A stretch of 64,000 nt of DNA from assembly GCA_964630925.1 (NCBI GenBank), contig CAZVZK010000007.1:1-64000 (forward strand), written 5' to 3'. How positions within the stretch are numbered: position 1 is the stretch's first letter; each line of letters opens with the position of its first letter. The notes below the pieces were generated by a model. That model saw only the letters and a program-made list of their open reading frames with translations. It ran no database searches and was not told the origin of the DNA. A program made the translations under genes and the position numbers. Below are positions 41,401-48,971 of this stretch, in pieces. This stretch comes from RGDT01 sp964630925 (GTDB lineage: Bacteria > Planctomycetota > Planctomycetia > Gemmatales > Gemmataceae).

Positions 41401-43024
41401 GGTCCTCGCCGACGCGCCGGCGTTCGGCGTCGGCGGCCTGGACGAGGAGGTCCTCGGCGGCCTGCATGTTGCCGGTAACGGCACGGGCGTCGGCCAGGGC
41501 GTAGAGGGCCTGGACATACTCGGGGTGGCCTGGGCCGAGCGAGCGTTTGAGGGCCTCGGCGGCGCGTTCGAGGCCGGCGGCGGCCTCGGCGGGCTTGCCC
41601 TGCATCTGCTGGACCTCGGCGAGGCAGCGGAGGGCCTCGGCGAAGAGGGGGTGGCCGTCGCCGCCCGCCTTCTCGCGGGCCTCCAGCACCTCGGCCCAGA
41701 TGCGGGCGGCCTCGTCGAGGCGGCCCTGCGCCTGGACACAGCGCGCGAGCGCGTCCAGGCAGTTCGCCAGCGACGCCCAGCCCTCGGGCACGGACCGTGC
41801 CACCCTCACCGCCTCGGACGCGGACTCCTCGGCCTCGTCGAGGCGGCCCTGGGAGATGAGGACGCGGGCGAGGCCCTCGCGGGCGGCGAGGAGGGGGACG
41901 GGGCCTGCGTCGGGCAGCTTGCCGAGCATCTCGATGGCGGCGCGGTAGTTCTCCTCGGCGGCGGCGTGGTCCTCGCGTCCTGCCGCCGCGCCGGCGACAT
42001 CATGCAGGCACAGGGCGACACGTTCGTGGGGGTCGCCCAGGGCGGACTTGTAGATCTCCAGGGCCTGGCGGTAGGCCTTCTCGGCGTCGCCGTGCTCGCC
42101 GCGGCCCTGCAGCGCGTTGCCGACGGCGGAGAGGGAGTCGGCGACGCTGGGGTGGCGTGGGCCGAGGGCGGCCTTGGTGAGGGCGAGGGCCTTGCGGGCG
42201 AGGCGTTCGGCCTCCTCGCCCTCGCCGCGCGCGCCGAGGGTGAAGGAGACGCCCTCCATGGCGCCGGCGGTGCGGTGGTGCCTGTCGCCCACGGCGGCGC
42301 GGAAGGCGGCCTCGGCGCGTGCGGCGAGGGCGTGGGCCTCGTCGAGGCGTGCGGAGTAGACGAGGATGCGCGAGAGGAGGAGGGCGCCGTCGGCGGTGTC
42401 GGGGTGGGCCGGGCCGCGTGACGCCTCCAGGGCGGCGAGGGCGTCGCGGGCGATGACCTCGCCGCGGCCGAGCTGGCCGAACTGGCAGGCGGCGCGTGCC
42501 TCGGCGAGGAGGCTGAGGGCGGTGTCGGGGTGTGTCGGGCCGAGGGCGGCCCGCCGTGTGGCGAGGGCCCTGGTGCGCAGCGTGGCGGACTCGGAGCTGC
42601 GGCCGAGCGCATCCAGGAGGGAGGCGAGGGCGTGCTCGGTCTCGGCGGTGTCGGGGTGGTCCGGGCCGAGGGCCTTCGTGCGGGCCTCCAGGGCGGAGCG
42701 GAAGAGGGGCTCGGCGCGGGAGTGCCGGCCCATGCCGTCGTACAGGAGGGCCAGCTCGTGCAGGCAGCGGGCGTACTCGGGGGAGTCCTTGCCACCGGCG
42801 GCGGAGCGGAGGGAGAGGGCGTCGAGGAGGGCGGCCTCGGCGGCGGGGAAGAGGCCCATCTCGCGGCGGAGCCGTCCGAGCCATTCGCGTGCGTCGGCGT
42901 CGGCGTCGAGGGGGGCGAGGGCGTCCTCGGCGGCGGCGAGGGCCTCCTTGAAGCGTCCTTCGGAGTGCAGCCGTGCGGGCCGTTCGTGCGGCGGGCGGCC
43001 GGGGCCTGCGTCGGGGGGTGGCAT
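38405..43024 (-). CDS. Giant TPR protein with degenerate C-terminal CHAT-like domain
   Basis: A 1539-residue protein without a signal peptide. Residues ~20-1130 are dozens of TPR repeats of the 42-residue kinesin-light-chain style (for example YARCLHELALLYDGMGRHSR). Residues ~1270-1539 match the CHAT fold: LILSPDGELMHTPLDALP, then VLHLAGPW, then CVFLPGMETPY and GAASVASSLWPSAARGEVVRAF. The catalytic His (normally HxxxHG) is replaced (HLAGPW) and the Cys position of LSACET reads PGMET. It therefore looks like a pseudoprotease, perhaps a binding scaffold. It is divergent from the double-kinase gene. Confidence 0.85.
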   Translation of the reverse strand: MPPPDAGPGRPPHERPARLHSEGRFKEALAAAEDALAPLDADADAREWLGRLRREMGLFPAAEAALLDALSLRSAAGGKDSPEYARCLHELALLYDGMGRHSRAEPLFRSALEARTKALGPDHPDTAETEHALASLLDALGRSSESATLRTRALATRRAALGPTHPDTALSLLAEARAACQFGQLGRGEVIARDALAALEASRGPAHPDTADGALLLSRILVYSARLDEAHALAARAEAAFRAAVGDRHHRTAGAMEGVSFTLGARGEGEEAERLARKALALTKAALGPRHPSVADSLSAVGNALQGRGEHGDAEKAYRQALEIYKSALGDPHERVALCLHDVAGAAAGREDHAAAEENYRAAIEMLGKLPDAGPVPLLAAREGLARVLISQGRLDEAEESASEAVRVARSVPEGWASLANCLDALARCVQAQGRLDEAARIWAEVLEAREKAGGDGHPLFAEALRCLAEVQQMQGKPAEAAAGLERAAEALKRSLGPGHPEYVQALYALADARAVTGNMQAAEDLLVQAADAERRRVGEDHPDHARAVQHLARLYLQMGNVPAAEVRYRQVLQVIRRALGDEHPEYARAVHDLASLYHQVGDLGAAAGFYQMAADIRRSNPGEDSPDFADSVLGQAQVFQSMGRLDEAEPLFEQAVKAHAASSGEDSPPSLRARHLSALFRQSRGDLLGARGGLEEVAGRFEEMFGARSPALVQVLGDLARLHAGSGDHLAAERQFRRILEINAEAFPNESLMRAQDQINLALALRPLGEFEEAEDLVRRALAQLAAVRGPDGQESAMTLGLLAGIVQARGRHDEAEALYTQALQKTRAAVGQGHPAAAGVLADVAALAAARGRFEDAASLYREASDIVKATLGEDHGEFLNLLRMQAGVMQVLGRGAEAEAMLRQRITVLRRLLGPSSAALAPALQALADLHKALGRFDEAEQSCRQALDILERAAGAGEEDEGPPTVQAPPLALPTARINLAEALLALGRPGEAAPHLQAAAEEGQEVPGHPSSCKSRYNLAVVRSLAGKGREALSILESLLDDDARLWPAYVSMVPEQARAMACQALHEDNETYLTLAARLGVEGEAAGRVYARALRRKRTGVEVLGRPGWPGWGARHPRWRDELRRLWLLDRQIAARRWNGPGMEGAAAHEEMLSSWADERDRLEGVLADAVPEVALRRALWGVSLEALAPRIPAGWAAAEFIHFREFDPAGVHRRAPAAILPGHYLLALWRPERGAPRLFDLGPGDAFEPLVQAWRAELEAGKSSPAAAGLRAAIIDRVWPHIADCAGLILSPDGELMHTPLDALPCEGGTLLDRFEIRTVLCLRDLLREGRPPRDRSRSLVAGAAPAGGGFWGAVRSLFGGAGDETQEAKRALNADDAGRQALLDARSPEVLHLAGPWRFRVTEPRLGHWENPMAQAWMPLANNEQLSALDASALDLWSTRCVFLPGMETPYRIPNSWPRVGGVWAAFVVSGAASVASSLWPSAARGEVVRAFHQHLGAGQPASRAMRQARLAVKARNPSPAAWAGWLSLGE

Positions 43025-43368
43025 GCGGGGGTCCAGGGGGCGATTGGGGCTGCTCAGAGAAGTATAAGGGCCCGGCGCGAAATCGCCCCGGCGCGGGGCT
43101 GAACGGGATGGCGAGGCTCCAGCCGAGCCGATCGATAGACAACGAAGCCGATTCTATCGTCAAAGAGTATATATCCATTATTGTCGGCTTTGCCGTGGCC
43201 TCGCCCTCTCGTCGGCGTCGTTTGGCTCGGCGGGGGCCTCGCCCTCCCTTTCTCCACGGTGGGCATGATTTTGCCCTCCGTGGCTGAGTGGTGGTGGACT
43301 CGGGCGATGAAATGAGCTACTCTCGATAGGTGGCCGTCACGCCTGACGGCGGCAGTTGGAGGTGCGAT
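43025..43368. other. 344-base divergent region between the TPR/CHAT-like and double-kinase genes
   Basis: It contains a short AT-rich island (about 43133-43190, AAAGAGTATATATCCATTAT) unusual for this GC-rich window and flanked by AAGCCGA/TCGGCTT inverted arms. A further dyad CCACGG...CCGTGG lies at 43254-43283. No ORF, tRNA or standard promoter can be confirmed, but the island is the best site for divergent promoters. Confidence 0.5.
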
Positions 43369-46071
43369 GTGCGGCAGCCAACGACGACTGCCCGGCAGGC
43401 AGGCGACGAGCCCGTCGCCGGTTATCGCCTGATCGAGCCGCTCGGCGAGGGCGGGTTCGGGCAGGTGTGGAAGTGCGAGGCGCCGGGCGGCCTGTTCAAG
43501 GCCATTAAATTCGTCAGCCACGGCGACGGCGGGTACTGCCCGGCGGCGCAGGAGTTCGGCGCGCTGCAGCGAGTCAAGATGCTCCGGCACCCGTTCATCC
43601 TCTCCCTCGACCGGCTGGAGGTGATCGACGGCGACCTGCTCATCATCATGGAGCTGGCCGACGAGAATCTGCACCAGCGTTTCGCGGCCTGCCAGGCGCA
43701 GGGCCTGCCCGGCATCCCGCGGGCCGAGCTGCTCGGCTACCTTCACGAGGCCGCCGAGGCCCTCGACTGGATGAACTACGAGCACGGGCTGCAGCACCTG
43801 GATGTCAAGCCGCACAACCTGTTCCTGACCTCGGGCCACATCAAGGTCGCGGACTTCGGGCTGGTGCACGACCTCGGCGACGGCGGCGGGGGCGGCGAGG
43901 AGGGGCCTCGGCGGCAGGGCGGGGCGACGCCGCTGTACAGCGCGCCGGAGCTGCTGCGTGGCGGGATGAGCCGGACGAGCGACCAGTACAGCCTCGCGGT
44001 GCTGTATCAGCAGATGCTGACGGGCACCCTGCCCTTCTGGCACGCTAACGTGTACGACCTGATGATGATGCACCTGACGGGGGAGCCGGACCTGTCGCGG
44101 GTGCCGCCGGGGGACCACGCGGCGCTGGCGCGTGCGCTGTCCAAGGTGCCGGACCAGCGGTTCGCGTCTTGCACGGAGCTGGTGCAGGCGCTGGCGAACG
44201 CGCCGGGGCAGACGCAGGGCGTGCGCCGCTCCGGGCAGTGGCGGCGCATCCTGGCCGGGCCGCGCGCCGACGCGTCGCCCTTTACGCCGTCGCCGGCCCA
44301 CGAGCAGACGCGGGTGACCTTGAATGACACGCCGACGCGGCGTGTGCGCTCGGTCGGGAAGGAGGTGGTCCCCTCGGGGCTGGAGCCCATCCTGACGGAG
44401 CCGCTCTCGGGGGCGATGCCGCCCAGGCCGCCGCTGGGCGCCGCGGCGCCGCTGCCGACGGCGGTGTCGCTGCCGGGGTTCCGGTTCCTGCGCTGCGTGA
44501 GCCAGACGCCGCTGGGCGACCAGTGGGACGCGGAGGACGCGGCGGGGAATCCGCGGCGCGGGCTGGCGCTCCTGGGGTACGTGCGCTATGACGCGCGGCT
44601 GATCTCCCACCTGCAGGCGCTGCGCGACCCGATGCTGCCGGGGACCGAGGTCCACTGGAGCCCGGCGGAGCGGCTGGTGATCCTGACCGACCCGTGCGAC
44701 GGGACGCTCCGCGACCGCTTCGACGCCTGCGTGGCGGCGGGGCAGCCGGGGGTCCCGCGCGGGGAATTGCTGCCGCTCTTGCGCTCGGTGGCGGAGGCGC
44801 TGGACCGGCTGCACGCGCGGTACGGGATCCAGCACCTGGGGCTGCACCCGCGGAACATTTTGCTGGACGAGGGCGAGGCGCGGGTGGCGGACTTCGGGAT
44901 CATCCCGCTGGTGTGGATGCCGACGGGCGAGTCGGTGGCGGCGGTGAACGGGAAGTACGCCGCGCCGGAGCTGCTGGAGCGGAGGCCGAGCCCGTCGGCG
45001 GACCAGTACGGGCTGGCGCTGATCTACGCGGAGATGCTGACGGGGCTGCACCCGAGGCCGACGCGGCCGGCGTCGGGGGTGATGCGGCGTCCGGGGCCGC
45101 GTGGGGGCGGGTCGCAGCGTCCGGCGCGGCTGGACCTGGACCTGCTGCCGGCCCACGACCGGGAGGCGGTGAACCGGGCGCTCTCGAACGACCCCTCGAA
45201 GCGTTTCTCGTCGTGCGTGGCGTTCGTGGAGGCGCTGGAGCAGGCGGGTCAGAAGACGCCGCCGGCCCCGGACCTGTACGCGCAGCTGCCGCCGGTGATC
45301 CCGTACGCGAGCCTGATGGGGGAGCCCCCGGGGCAGGACGTGGTGCTGCCGGAGGTGCCGCGGCTGGTGGTAGCGCTGTTGCAGAACCCCAACCCGCCGG
45401 TGGAGGGGCCGAAGGGGGCGCGGTACCGCGTGCTGCCGGACGGCTCGTGGGAGTATCGTTGCCCGCTACAGGTGTTCCCGGGGGCGATGGACCTGAAGGT
45501 GGCGGGGTTCATCTCGTACTGGCACGCGCGGGTGCTGCACCACGAGGGGGAGCATTACAAGCTGGACTTCGACGTGCCGGGGCAGAAGTCGTTCTGGGAC
45601 GCCTTCCGCGCGCCGCCGCGGGTGAACGTCGAGATCCACGTCGAGCCGTCGGGTCATACGGGGACGCGGTTGACGGAGGCGGTGGTGCGTGTGTGGTACA
45701 AGGGGAAGGACGAGGACCAGACGACGCGGGTGTTAAACCACATCTCGCCGAAAGTGTTCGAGACGGTGCGGACGTACTTCCAGGCGGCGCAGGAGCAGCG
45801 TGGCAAGGAGCGGTTCGCGCTGGCGGAGCCGGCCCGTCTGTACCCGGTGCTGCCTGACCTTGAATTGGCGGAGGTGATCGAGGCGGTGACACGGAACGTC
45901 TCGTTCGGGGGGATGAGCCTGGTGGCGAAGGCGAAGCCACCGGTGGAGCGGCTGTACCTGCATCTTCACTCGTCGCCGCAGGCGCTGGGGTACGCGCTGC
46001 TGGCGCGTGTGGTGCGGTGCCAGGAGGTGGAGGGCGGGTTCGAGGTGGGCGTGCGGTGGTCTGGCGCGTGA
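43369..46071 (+). CDS. Tandem Ser/Thr kinase-pseudokinase with C-terminal PilZ-like domain
   Basis: A 900-residue cytoplasmic protein. Kinase 1 (about 20-275) has GEGGFGQVW, the lysine AIKF (Lys 47), the catalytic loop QHLDVKPHN (Asp about 145) and DFGL, so it is probably active. Kinase 2 (about 455-660) has the DFG (VADFGI) but its catalytic loop reads QHLGLHPRN, lacking the Asp, so it is probably a pseudokinase. The last ~100 residues (VTRNVSFGGMSLVAKAK, then VRCQEVEGGFEVGVRWSG) match a PilZ domain without an obvious RxxxR c-di-GMP arm. A GTG at 43369 with GGAGG seven bases upstream is preferred; GTG at 43330 is an alternative. Confidence 0.85.
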   Translation: MRQPTTTARQAGDEPVAGYRLIEPLGEGGFGQVWKCEAPGGLFKAIKFVSHGDGGYCPAAQEFGALQRVKMLRHPFILSLDRLEVIDGDLLIIMELADENLHQRFAACQAQGLPGIPRAELLGYLHEAAEALDWMNYEHGLQHLDVKPHNLFLTSGHIKVADFGLVHDLGDGGGGGEEGPRRQGGATPLYSAPELLRGGMSRTSDQYSLAVLYQQMLTGTLPFWHANVYDLMMMHLTGEPDLSRVPPGDHAALARALSKVPDQRFASCTELVQALANAPGQTQGVRRSGQWRRILAGPRADASPFTPSPAHEQTRVTLNDTPTRRVRSVGKEVVPSGLEPILTEPLSGAMPPRPPLGAAAPLPTAVSLPGFRFLRCVSQTPLGDQWDAEDAAGNPRRGLALLGYVRYDARLISHLQALRDPMLPGTEVHWSPAERLVILTDPCDGTLRDRFDACVAAGQPGVPRGELLPLLRSVAEALDRLHARYGIQHLGLHPRNILLDEGEARVADFGIIPLVWMPTGESVAAVNGKYAAPELLERRPSPSADQYGLALIYAEMLTGLHPRPTRPASGVMRRPGPRGGGSQRPARLDLDLLPAHDREAVNRALSNDPSKRFSSCVAFVEALEQAGQKTPPAPDLYAQLPPVIPYASLMGEPPGQDVVLPEVPRLVVALLQNPNPPVEGPKGARYRVLPDGSWEYRCPLQVFPGAMDLKVAGFISYWHARVLHHEGEHYKLDFDVPGQKSFWDAFRAPPRVNVEIHVEPSGHTGTRLTEAVVRVWYKGKDEDQTTRVLNHISPKVFETVRTYFQAAQEQRGKERFALAEPARLYPVLPDLELAEVIEAVTRNVSFGGMSLVAKAKPPVERLYLHLHSSPQALGYALLARVVRCQEVEGGFEVGVRWSGA

Positions 46072-46114
46072 GGGGCTTGCCAGGGAGGCGTCGCGCGGTA
46101 CAATGCGGGTGGCC

Positions 46115-46188
46115 GTTCCCGTAGCTCAATTGGATAGAGCGTTGCCCTCCGGAGGCAAAGGTTGCAGGTTCGAATCCTGCCGGGAATA
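46115..46188 (+). tRNA. tRNA-Arg (anticodon CCG)
   Basis: A 74-nt cloverleaf. The acceptor stem is GTTCCCG/CGGGAAT, with one G-U pair at the end; the D arm is GCTC...GAGC; the anticodon arm TTGCC-CTCCGGA-GGCAA gives CCG; the T arm is TGCAGGTTCGAATCCTGC... with TTCGAAT. CCA is not encoded. It starts 43 bases after the double-kinase stop and is probably transcribed separately. Confidence 0.95.
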
Positions 46189-46610
46189 CTTCTCAAGCGT
46201 CCAATGCCGGTATGCCCAGGGCGTGGGTGATGCCGCTTCACGTTCGAGGGCCCCGCCGAACGGCGGCGGGCTCGTAACCCCAGCGTCGGCTGCCGCTCGC
46301 GGACTGCGATGGACGCGAGGGGTGGATGTCATCGATAGACGCACAAAGGGCAGGAGAGGGCCTGGGGCGGCCGGGGCCCCTTCGGGGCTGTCGTCGGGGT
46401 GTGGGGCCCGGGCCGTGCCCTCCGATTTTGCCGGACCTGTCAACTTTACCACCCAGGGCAGGCGAAAGCCGTCCATACCGGCCCTTCCCGCCTTGCAACT
46501 CCTTCTCAAGATCAGAAAGATTAAAGGAGGCCGACGACACCCGCGCCGGCCAGCGAGAGGGCGGACGGCGGAGAGCCGTCCGATCACCCTTATCAACGAG
46601 GAGTCCAGCC
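46189..46610. other. 422-base non-coding region between tRNA-Arg and the Tyr/Cys-rich gene
   Basis: No credible gene is seen on either strand. A weak -35/-10 pair (TTGCAA at about 46493, AAAGAT 17 bases on) lies ~90 bases before the next start, and a small hairpin (GGACGGC...GCCGTCC) lies near 46567. No known structured RNA is recognised. Confidence 0.4.
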
Positions 46611-47579
46611 ATGAGGCCCCTACGGTTGTTTTGCGCCGCGGCGTTGGTGTTGTACGCCGGCACACCCGCGCAGGCCGCCTGGAACAATGTGTTCCAGGTG
46701 TGCTGCAATACCTGCGGCCACGCCGCCCCCGCCGTCGCGATGTACACGGACCCGTGTGCCCCGGCGTGCCCGCCGGTCTGCACGACGCGCTACGTCCAGC
46801 GGACGTACTACGCCCCGGTCACGACGTACAAGCAGACGACCTACTCCGTGCCGGTGACGACTTACCGCACGAGTTACTACTACGAGGCCTGTACGAGCTA
46901 CCGCTACTCGTGCTACTACGACCCCTGCACCTGCCGCTACCAGCAGGTCGCCCAGCCGGTCACGAGCTACCGGCTGCGGTCGAAGTGCTGCCCGGTCACG
47001 AGTTACCTGCAGCGGACCTGCATGACGCCGGTCACGACCATGCAGGCGTACTCGTACTACGAGCCGCAGACGACGTGCTGCAACACGACGACGGGCGCGC
47101 CGGTCACGTCGCTGCCGCCGGGCGCCGTGCCGTCCACGGCGCCGCCGAGCGGCAGCGAGTCGCGTGAGCAGGACCGCAGCGGCGGCCTGCCTCCCATGCC
47201 GCCGGAGAGCAGCGAGGACCGGGGCATGCCGGCCTCGGACAAGCGTGGCTACCCGCCCATGCCGCCCGCCTCGGACAGCTCGTTCCGCCCGGCGCCCCCG
47301 GTGCGGTTCGACCGCATCGCGTCGCGTGGCAACGTCGAGGGGCGGGTGGTGGATGCGGCCCGCGTGCCGCGTTCGGCCGCCCGCGTGCTGTTCGTCAGCA
47401 CCGAGGAGAGGCGGACGCAGCACACGGCGACGGCGAGCGGCGACGGCCAGTTCCGTGCGAACCTCGCGCCGGGCGGGTGGCTGGTATACACCTACGACGC
47501 GGACGGCAAGCCGGTGTTCTCGCGGCGGATCGACGTGCCTGCGGAGAAGGGCTTTGCCTTCACGCTGGTGAGCCGCTGA
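46611..47579 (+). CDS. Tyr/Cys-rich exported surface-type protein (YTV-like repeats)
   Basis: A 322-residue protein with a signal peptide (LRLFCAAALVLYAGTPAQA). Residues ~25-160 are tyrosine- and cysteine-rich with repeated units PVTTY-x-x-x-x-Y (YYAPVTTYKQTTYSVPVTTY), the style of planctomycete envelope proteins that may be disulfide-crosslinked. A Pro/Ser-rich linker follows, then a ~85-residue C-terminal beta-sandwich (VEGRVVDAARVPRSAARVLF) like a carboxypeptidase-regulatory domain. A role in the cell wall or surface is inferred from composition. GAGGAG precedes the start. It converges with the peroxiredoxin gene across palindrome W5. Confidence 0.82.
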   Translation: MRPLRLFCAAALVLYAGTPAQAAWNNVFQVCCNTCGHAAPAVAMYTDPCAPACPPVCTTRYVQRTYYAPVTTYKQTTYSVPVTTYRTSYYYEACTSYRYSCYYDPCTCRYQQVAQPVTSYRLRSKCCPVTSYLQRTCMTPVTTMQAYSYYEPQTTCCNTTTGAPVTSLPPGAVPSTAPPSGSESREQDRSGGLPPMPPESSEDRGMPASDKRGYPPMPPASDSSFRPAPPVRFDRIASRGNVEGRVVDAARVPRSAARVLFVSTEERRTQHTATASGDGQFRANLAPGGWLVYTYDADGKPVFSRRIDVPAEKGFAFTLVSR

Positions 47580-47646
47580 CCGGCGGGCGAGGAGACAAGG
47601 CGGGGGCGGGGCGTCGGGTGCGCCCCGCCCCCGCGGCGTTTGATGC

Positions 47647-47818
47647 GATCAAGAAGGCATACCACGAAAGATACGGAAGACACGAAATAGAAGACAAAGA
47701 AGTAGAGGAGGCAGAAGAGGATAGCTGATGTCCGCCTTTTTTTCTTCTTGCTACATCCTTGTCTTGTTTGTCTTCCTTTCTTGTCTTCCGTGTTTTTCGT
47801 GGAATGCCTTCTTCAATC
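47647..47818. repeat. Word-type palindrome W5 (ACCACGAAAG/ACGGAAGACA arms)
   Basis: The left arm (47647 to ~47705) and right arm (~47750-47818) are imperfect inverted repeats built from words such as CACGAAA, ACGGAAGACA and GAAGACA. It lies between two convergent genes. The arms share the GGAAGACA flavour of W4 but are a different sequence. Confidence 0.72.
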
Positions 47819-47832
47819 CCGCAGCTGCATCG

Positions 47833-48372
47833 TCACTTGTCGAGGTTCTCCTTGACGAAGTCGAGGACCTCCTTGGCGTGCGTCTTGGGCGTCACCTTGG
47901 TGTACGTCTTGCGCAGGACGCCCTTCTTGTCGATGATGAAGCTGTGCCGGGAGGCGAACTTGCCCTTGCCCATCGCGCCGTACGCCCTGGCCACCTCGCC
48001 CTTGGTGTCGGCGAGGAGGGGGAACGGGAAGGTGTTCTTGTCGATGAACTTCTGCTGCTCGGAGACCGGGTCGGTGCTGATGCCGACGATGACGGTGTCG
48101 AGGCGAGCGAACTGCTCGCTGAGGTCGCGGAAGGCGCACCCCTCGGCCGTTCAGCCCCCGGTGAGGGCTTTTGGATAGAACCAGAGGACGACGTTCTTCC
48201 CCTCCAGATCCTTGAGGCTGAGCTTCGTGGCGTCCTTCTTGTCCTTCAGGACCGAGCCGACGTTGGCGGCGGGCAGGTCGAACGCCGGGGCGGGCTTGCC
48301 GACCTCCGGGTCCGCCGCCAGGGCCGCGGCGCTGCACAGCAGCAGTGCGGCGGCGAGGATGATCCGTTGCAT
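47833..48372 (-). CDS. Exported peroxiredoxin (Bcp/AhpC-TSA type) with in-frame TGA at the peroxidatic site: candidate selenoprotein
   Basis: One continuous frame of 180 codons holds a single internal TGA (48151-48153) before the true stop. The N-terminus is a signal peptide (IILAAALLLCSAAALAA). The thioredoxin-fold core reads VVLWFYPKALTGG, then TGA, then TAEGCAFRDLSEQF. In Bcp-type peroxiredoxins this is FYPK-x-TPGC-TxE-xC-x-FRD, so the TGA (codon 74) falls exactly on the peroxidatic Cys, and the resolving Cys five residues later is kept. Downstream sequence is intact (ASRHSFIIDKKGVL). Selenocysteine is the best explanation; a fresh nonsense mutation is the alternative. A SECIS hairpin is not convincingly seen. 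Confidence 0.8.
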
Positions 48373-48440
48373 GCGTGTTTCTCCCTGTGAGGCGACAGGG
48401 CGCATTGTCGGGACCGCCGGCCGGTATGGCGAGTGGCGTT

Positions 48441-48884
48441 TCACTTCGACGGCCCCTCGACCCATGCGAAATACACCTCCTTCATGGTGTCCTTCAGTAC
48501 CACCTCCACCTCGACGGCGTCCTTCACGGCGCGGGCGGTCAACGTCAGGGCGTCGGGCTTCTCCACCTGCCGGCCGCCGGCGTCGAAGTGCCGTGTCGTC
48601 CCCAGGGTGATGTGCCCGGAGAGGCCGCCGGCGCCCAGCTTCAGCAGCTCCAGCCGCTTCAGGCCGGCGAAGCGGAGGACGATGCGTTTCGGCCCCGCGC
48701 CCTTGGTCAGCGCCAACTTGCCCTCGCCCTGACCAACGTTCCCCGTCAGGATGAGGACGGGCGCCCCCTTCTCCGACCTCTGCTCGGTCTTCGTCGCGCT
48801 CGTCTTGAAATCCAGGGCGAAGGGCGGCTCCGGCTCGGGGCTGGGGTCGCCGGCCATGATGGCGATGAGCAAAAGGGGGGTCAT
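48441..48884 (-). CDS. Small exported protein of unknown function
   Basis: A 147-residue protein starting MTPLLLIAIMAGDP, a short signal-like segment. The rest is beta-rich (PVLILTGNVGQGEGKLALTK; DALTLTARAVKDAVEVEVVL) with no recognised family. It is leftward, upstream of the peroxiredoxin gene and downstream of the WD40 gene, possibly in the same transcript (gap of 68 bases to the peroxiredoxin start). ATG at 48884 or the ATG nine codons later could be used. Confidence 0.62.
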   Translation of the reverse strand: MTPLLLIAIMAGDPSPEPEPPFALDFKTSATKTEQRSEKGAPVLILTGNVGQGEGKLALTKGAGPKRIVLRFAGLKRLELLKLGAGGLSGHITLGTTRHFDAGGRQVEKPDALTLTARAVKDAVEVEVVLKDTMKEVYFAWVEGPSK

Positions 48885-48971
48885 GAGTGCCTCACTTCGA
48901 GCCCTCGGGCGCGTGGTGGGAATGCCTGCTCCTTCATTATCACCGTCGGGGCCGACGCCGTCAGCCCCAAG

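Noticed and set aside
39110..42421. Long plus-strand frames opposite the giant TPR gene
   Set aside because: Antisense shadows; the minus strand has regular TPR repeats throughout.
46189..46610. A second structured RNA downstream of the tRNA
   Set aside because: No cloverleaf or riboswitch core can be built; only weak hairpins.
46126..46783. Minus- and plus-strand reading frames across the tRNA and its downstream gap
   Set aside because: They overlap a clear tRNA-Arg and have no family, signal or ribosome site.
48100..48150. A definite bacterial SECIS element after the TGA
   Set aside because: The only GGUG-loop hairpin is weak and closer to the TGA than usual, so I did not list it as a feature.
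48151..48372. Peroxiredoxin as a truncated pseudogene
   Set aside because: The frame resumes perfectly after the TGA with all conserved residues and the TGA hits precisely the catalytic Cys position; random decay is less likely than selenocysteine.
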